From positions 1 through 9,390 of the forward strand of contig JARFPV010000709.1 in NCBI GenBank assembly GCA_029288115.1: DNA of 9,390 nt, in the 5' to 3' direction. The notes beneath the pieces were generated by a model that was given only the letters and a program-made list of their open reading frames with translations, did not search any database and was not told the origin of the DNA. Shown in pieces: positions 7,079-9,390 of this stretch. Source of the DNA: Akkermansiaceae bacterium (GTDB lineage: Bacteria > Verrucomicrobiota > Verrucomicrobiia > Verrucomicrobiales > Akkermansiaceae). A program made the position numbers and the translations under genes. Each line of letters begins with the position of its first letter. The stretch's first letter is position 1.

Positions 7079-9390
7079 TTATTCACCCACCACGGCCTCC
7101 TTGCGAAGGGTGGTCATGGTTTTGCTTTCACTCAGTGCGATTTGCTCAGGGTCATACATGGCCTCCACCTTGGCGGCGGGTGCGGTGGCGATTCCTGCGG
7201 TAGTGACGCGGGCGAGGTAGGAAATACTGCGTGTGCCGCTGCGCCATGATCGATTGATGAAGAACGATGCTCGGTCCGAGCGCAGCTCCTTGTGGTTGAT
7301 ATTCCAACGACTGTCTGAATTGGTCCGGAATCTCGAGCTCTGGCTGGCGAAGTCGTTATTCACCGTTTCGAAAAGTGACGGTAAACGATCCTCAATGACA
7401 ACGTAATCCAGAGCGTAGGGAATGGTGATGTCCAGAGTCACTTTAATGAGGTCACCGACGTGTGGTTGCCCCATGGCTTGGGTACTGCCATCCGCCATCA
7501 TGCGCTCATAACGGCGAGCAACGGATAACCCTTTGTGCCCCCAAGCCCCGGTTGGTGCGAGTCTTGGTTTGGCGCTCAGGTTAACATTCGCAAATGCGGT
7601 GCCGTTGGTGGATGCCACTAATTTGACCCCATCCTGAAGCGGAACGCGTAGCGATTGAGTCGGGGAATCCTTATCGAGGGTGATCGTCTTGGTGCCTTCG
7701 GCTGTGACCAATTGCAATGTGGACGGCTCACGGTTTTTCTCCACGTTGCGTGCATAGGATGCCATTGCCTGGAGTGCCCAGCTATTGCACCAGGTGGTGC
7801 GCCAGTGGCCGTATGGATTTCGGTTGGAAATCAGCTTACGCATTGCAAGGTCAGCATTTTCCGTATCGGGTGAGATTTCCGACCAAGCAAGCACCGTCAT
7901 CGCATTGTCTGCGCTGTGCCGCATCCAGTGGTTGGTCTTTTGGCGTGGTGTTTGGTTTTTCAGAAGTGCGATGGCAGATGCATGTTGGTTGGCCTTGTCG
8001 CTACCTGAGTAGTAAATCGCAAGCGCGAGGTAGGCACGTGCCGTCGGGCTGAGTTTATCAGCCGAATCCATTAGTTTGTTTTGCATGGCAACCTGTGGCT
8101 GTTTTGCGAGTGCCAGAACATAGAGCGCGCGTGCGCGTGTCTCGATATTCCAATGGTAATGGCTGTGCTGCTCATCGACTTTAGCAGTGAGTGATTTCAC
8201 AAGCCATGCAGTCAGTCGGGTGATCGAGGATTCCGGTACGTCGGCACCGTGTTCGCGAGCTAAGAGGAGTCCGAGACCACCGTAGGATGTTGCCCATTTC
8301 TCCGCACTGTTTCCGCCGGGCCAGTAGGCGAGTCCTCCGTCGCGCGTCTGCATGGTGAGGAGACGATCAGCGCCTTTCTGAATTGCGTTGGCCACCTCGG
8401 ATTCCGTTTTGGTTCTGAATCCGGGAACCAGCGACTTCAGGTCACGCACGGCAAACCATGGCATCAGTGAGGATGTGGTCTGTTCCACGCAGCCGTATGG
8501 ATATTTCAATAGGTAGTCCACGGCTCCCGCTCCCTCCAGTAATAGTGAGTTGGATAGCTCAAGGTCGATGTGTCCTCTGCCTTCTAACAATTCAGGCTTC
8601 AGCCCGTTGAGGAGGTCGTGTCGACCGTTGTTGCGCATGGAAACAAACTGCACCTGACGCATCAGTGGGACGGGGTAGGTGACCTCAAACTTGGTTTCAG
8701 CTTTATCGGACAGATCACGGGCTAACACAGGCGTGAGATTGGCATCACCCTTGATTTCCAATGGGCGTGCTGTCCAGATCCAGCGAGCGGTGCCGGTGTT
8801 GACGAATTTGGTTTCGAAATAGACCGTTTCAGCCCCGCCGGGTTTGAGGTTGATCGTGCGTGACGCAGGAGCCCCGGGGGAGCCTGTCCCTGCCTGGGTA
8901 ATGCTTGTGGTGGCAAGGGAGATTTCCCATGTGCCCTCGAACTTCGAGTTGTTCTGCACAAGCACCTTGGGCATCAGTTTGTCGCCTTCGCTCGCGTAGC
9001 GAGGTGCGGCTGGCTCCAGCATGATGGGTTTGTCCACCGTATAGTCTGTGGATGCGCTGCCGAACTTGCGTTTCCCATGTAATACCACGGCAATGACGCG
9101 GTAACGCGTGAGCGTGTCTGGGTTTTTATAGGTTGCACTGAATTTACCATCAGCATTTGTCCTGACGGTGGGTAGCCAAACGGCACAGGGGTCAAAATTG
9201 GAGCGTAGCTTGAGTTCGGCTGCTGCTCCGCCACCGAAGGCGTCATCCTCGCCATCACCTCCACCGATGGTGAACCCTTTGTTGGCATAATCACGCCTGT
9301 CTGGGTTCTCGGCAATAAAGGTGGAAAAGGATGTGCCGCAATTGACCAACAACGGACGAGGTGCGTGGAAATAGTTCATTGGGTCAGGAT
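7079..9390 (-). CDS. Bacterial alpha-2-macroglobulin family protein (YfhM-like), C-terminal part; 5' end outside the window
   Basis: The frame is open through the window edge (codons before the ATG at 9379 read on with no stop), so that ATG is internal. Family members run to 1500-2000 residues; about 770 C-terminal residues are seen. Numbering from that ATG, a Gly/Asp-rich stretch (38-52) precedes the conserved block RSNFDPCAVWLPTVRTNADG (59-78), and the PDTLTRYRVIAV segment follows at 87-98. The thioester motif Y-G-C297-V-E-Q300 (codons 8491-8480) opens an alpha-helical thioester domain up to about 560. The receptor-binding-like C-terminal domain starts near GAWGHKGLSVARRYERM. The Cys-Gln thioester covalently traps attacking proteases after bait cleavage. 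In Gram-negatives the protein is periplasmic, often lipid-anchored; its N-terminus is unseen here. Immediately upstream of pbpC, it fits the known yfhM-pbpC pair linking protease defence with wall repair. Confidence 0.93.
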   Translation of the reverse strand, partial: PDPMNYFHAPRPLLVNCGTSFSTFIAENPDRRDYANKGFTIGGGDGEDDAFGGGAAAELKLRSNFDPCAVWLPTVRTNADGKFSATYKNPDTLTRYRVIAVVLHGKRKFGSASTDYTVDKPIMLEPAAPRYASEGDKLMPKVLVQNNSKFEGTWEISLATTSITQAGTGSPGAPASRTINLKPGGAETVYFETKFVNTGTARWIWTARPLEIKGDANLTPVLARDLSDKAETKFEVTYPVPLMRQVQFVSMRNNGRHDLLNGLKPELLEGRGHIDLELSNSLLLEGAGAVDYLLKYPYGCVEQTTSSLMPWFAVRDLKSLVPGFRTKTESEVANAIQKGADRLLTMQTRDGGLAYWPGGNSAEKWATSYGGLGLLLAREHGADVPESSITRLTAWLVKSLTAKVDEQHSHYHWNIETRARALYVLALAKQPQVAMQNKLMDSADKLSPTARAYLALAIYYSGSDKANQHASAIALLKNQTPRQKTNHWMRHSADNAMTVLAWSEISPDTENADLAMRKLISNRNPYGHWRTTWCNSWALQAMASYARNVEKNREPSTLQLVTAEGTKTITLDKDSPTQSLRVPLQDGVKLVASTNGTAFANVNLSAKPRLAPTGAWGHKGLSVARRYERMMADGSTQAMGQPHVGDLIKVTLDITIPYALDYVVIEDRLPSLFETVNNDFASQSSRFRTNSDSRWNINHKELRSDRASFFINRSWRSGTRSISYLARVTTAGIATAPAAKVEAMYDPEQIALSESKTMTTLRKEAVVGE

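Noticed and set aside
7717..8052. Plus-strand frames of 72-111 residues opposite the alpha-2-macroglobulin gene
   Set aside because: They are overlapping frames in antisense to a clearly conserved thioester domain, with no family features of their own.

Overview
The window most resembles a Gram-negative bacterium of the Planctomycetes-Verrucomicrobia group, probably a marine-type Verrucomicrobiales. The reasons are a secreted quinoprotein dehydrogenase fused to a PKD domain and a CxxCH cytochrome module, with a C-terminal tail of the kind common in that group; an alpha-2-macroglobulin/PBP1C pair; mid-range GC; and starts without Shine-Dalgarno sites. The assignment is inference from gene style, not from a phylogenetic marker.

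Left part (1-1803): a divergent redox-type locus. On the minus strand a pirin-family cupin protein (101-820) is followed after 24 bases by the first 25 codons of an NAD(P)H-dependent FMN reductase-like gene (start at 76), cut by the window edge. On the plus strand a LysR-type regulator (931-1803) faces away from pirin. The 110-base divergent region holds two related dyads spaced about two helical turns apart, the likely LysR operator, and a fourfold TATATC-type hexamer repeat ending two bases before the LysR start codon.

Centre (1804-4754): a long secreted protein (up to 952 residues) with, in order, a signal peptide, a PQQ-dependent sugar dehydrogenase (GSDH/YliI-like) beta-propeller, a PKD domain, an unrecognised beta-rich region, a c-type cytochrome module and a short C-terminal region. 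Its likely ATG start lies at the edge of an imperfect dyad and next to a small stem-loop. It runs convergently into pbpC with only 14 bases between the two stop codons.

Right part (4755-9390): a minus-strand pair. The C-terminal 770 or so residues of a thioester-containing (CVEQ) bacterial alpha-2-macroglobulin are followed after 29 bases by pbpC, a complete bifunctional penicillin-binding protein 1C. This is the known yfhM-pbpC type of pair, thought to couple periplasmic protease trapping to peptidoglycan repair.

No rRNA, tRNA, CRISPR array, insertion sequence or phage gene was seen. I do not see a wholly new multi-gene system. The points most worth checking are the fused quinohaemoprotein, the LysR operator and hexamer-repeat leader, the dyad at the dehydrogenase start, and the edge-truncated reductase.
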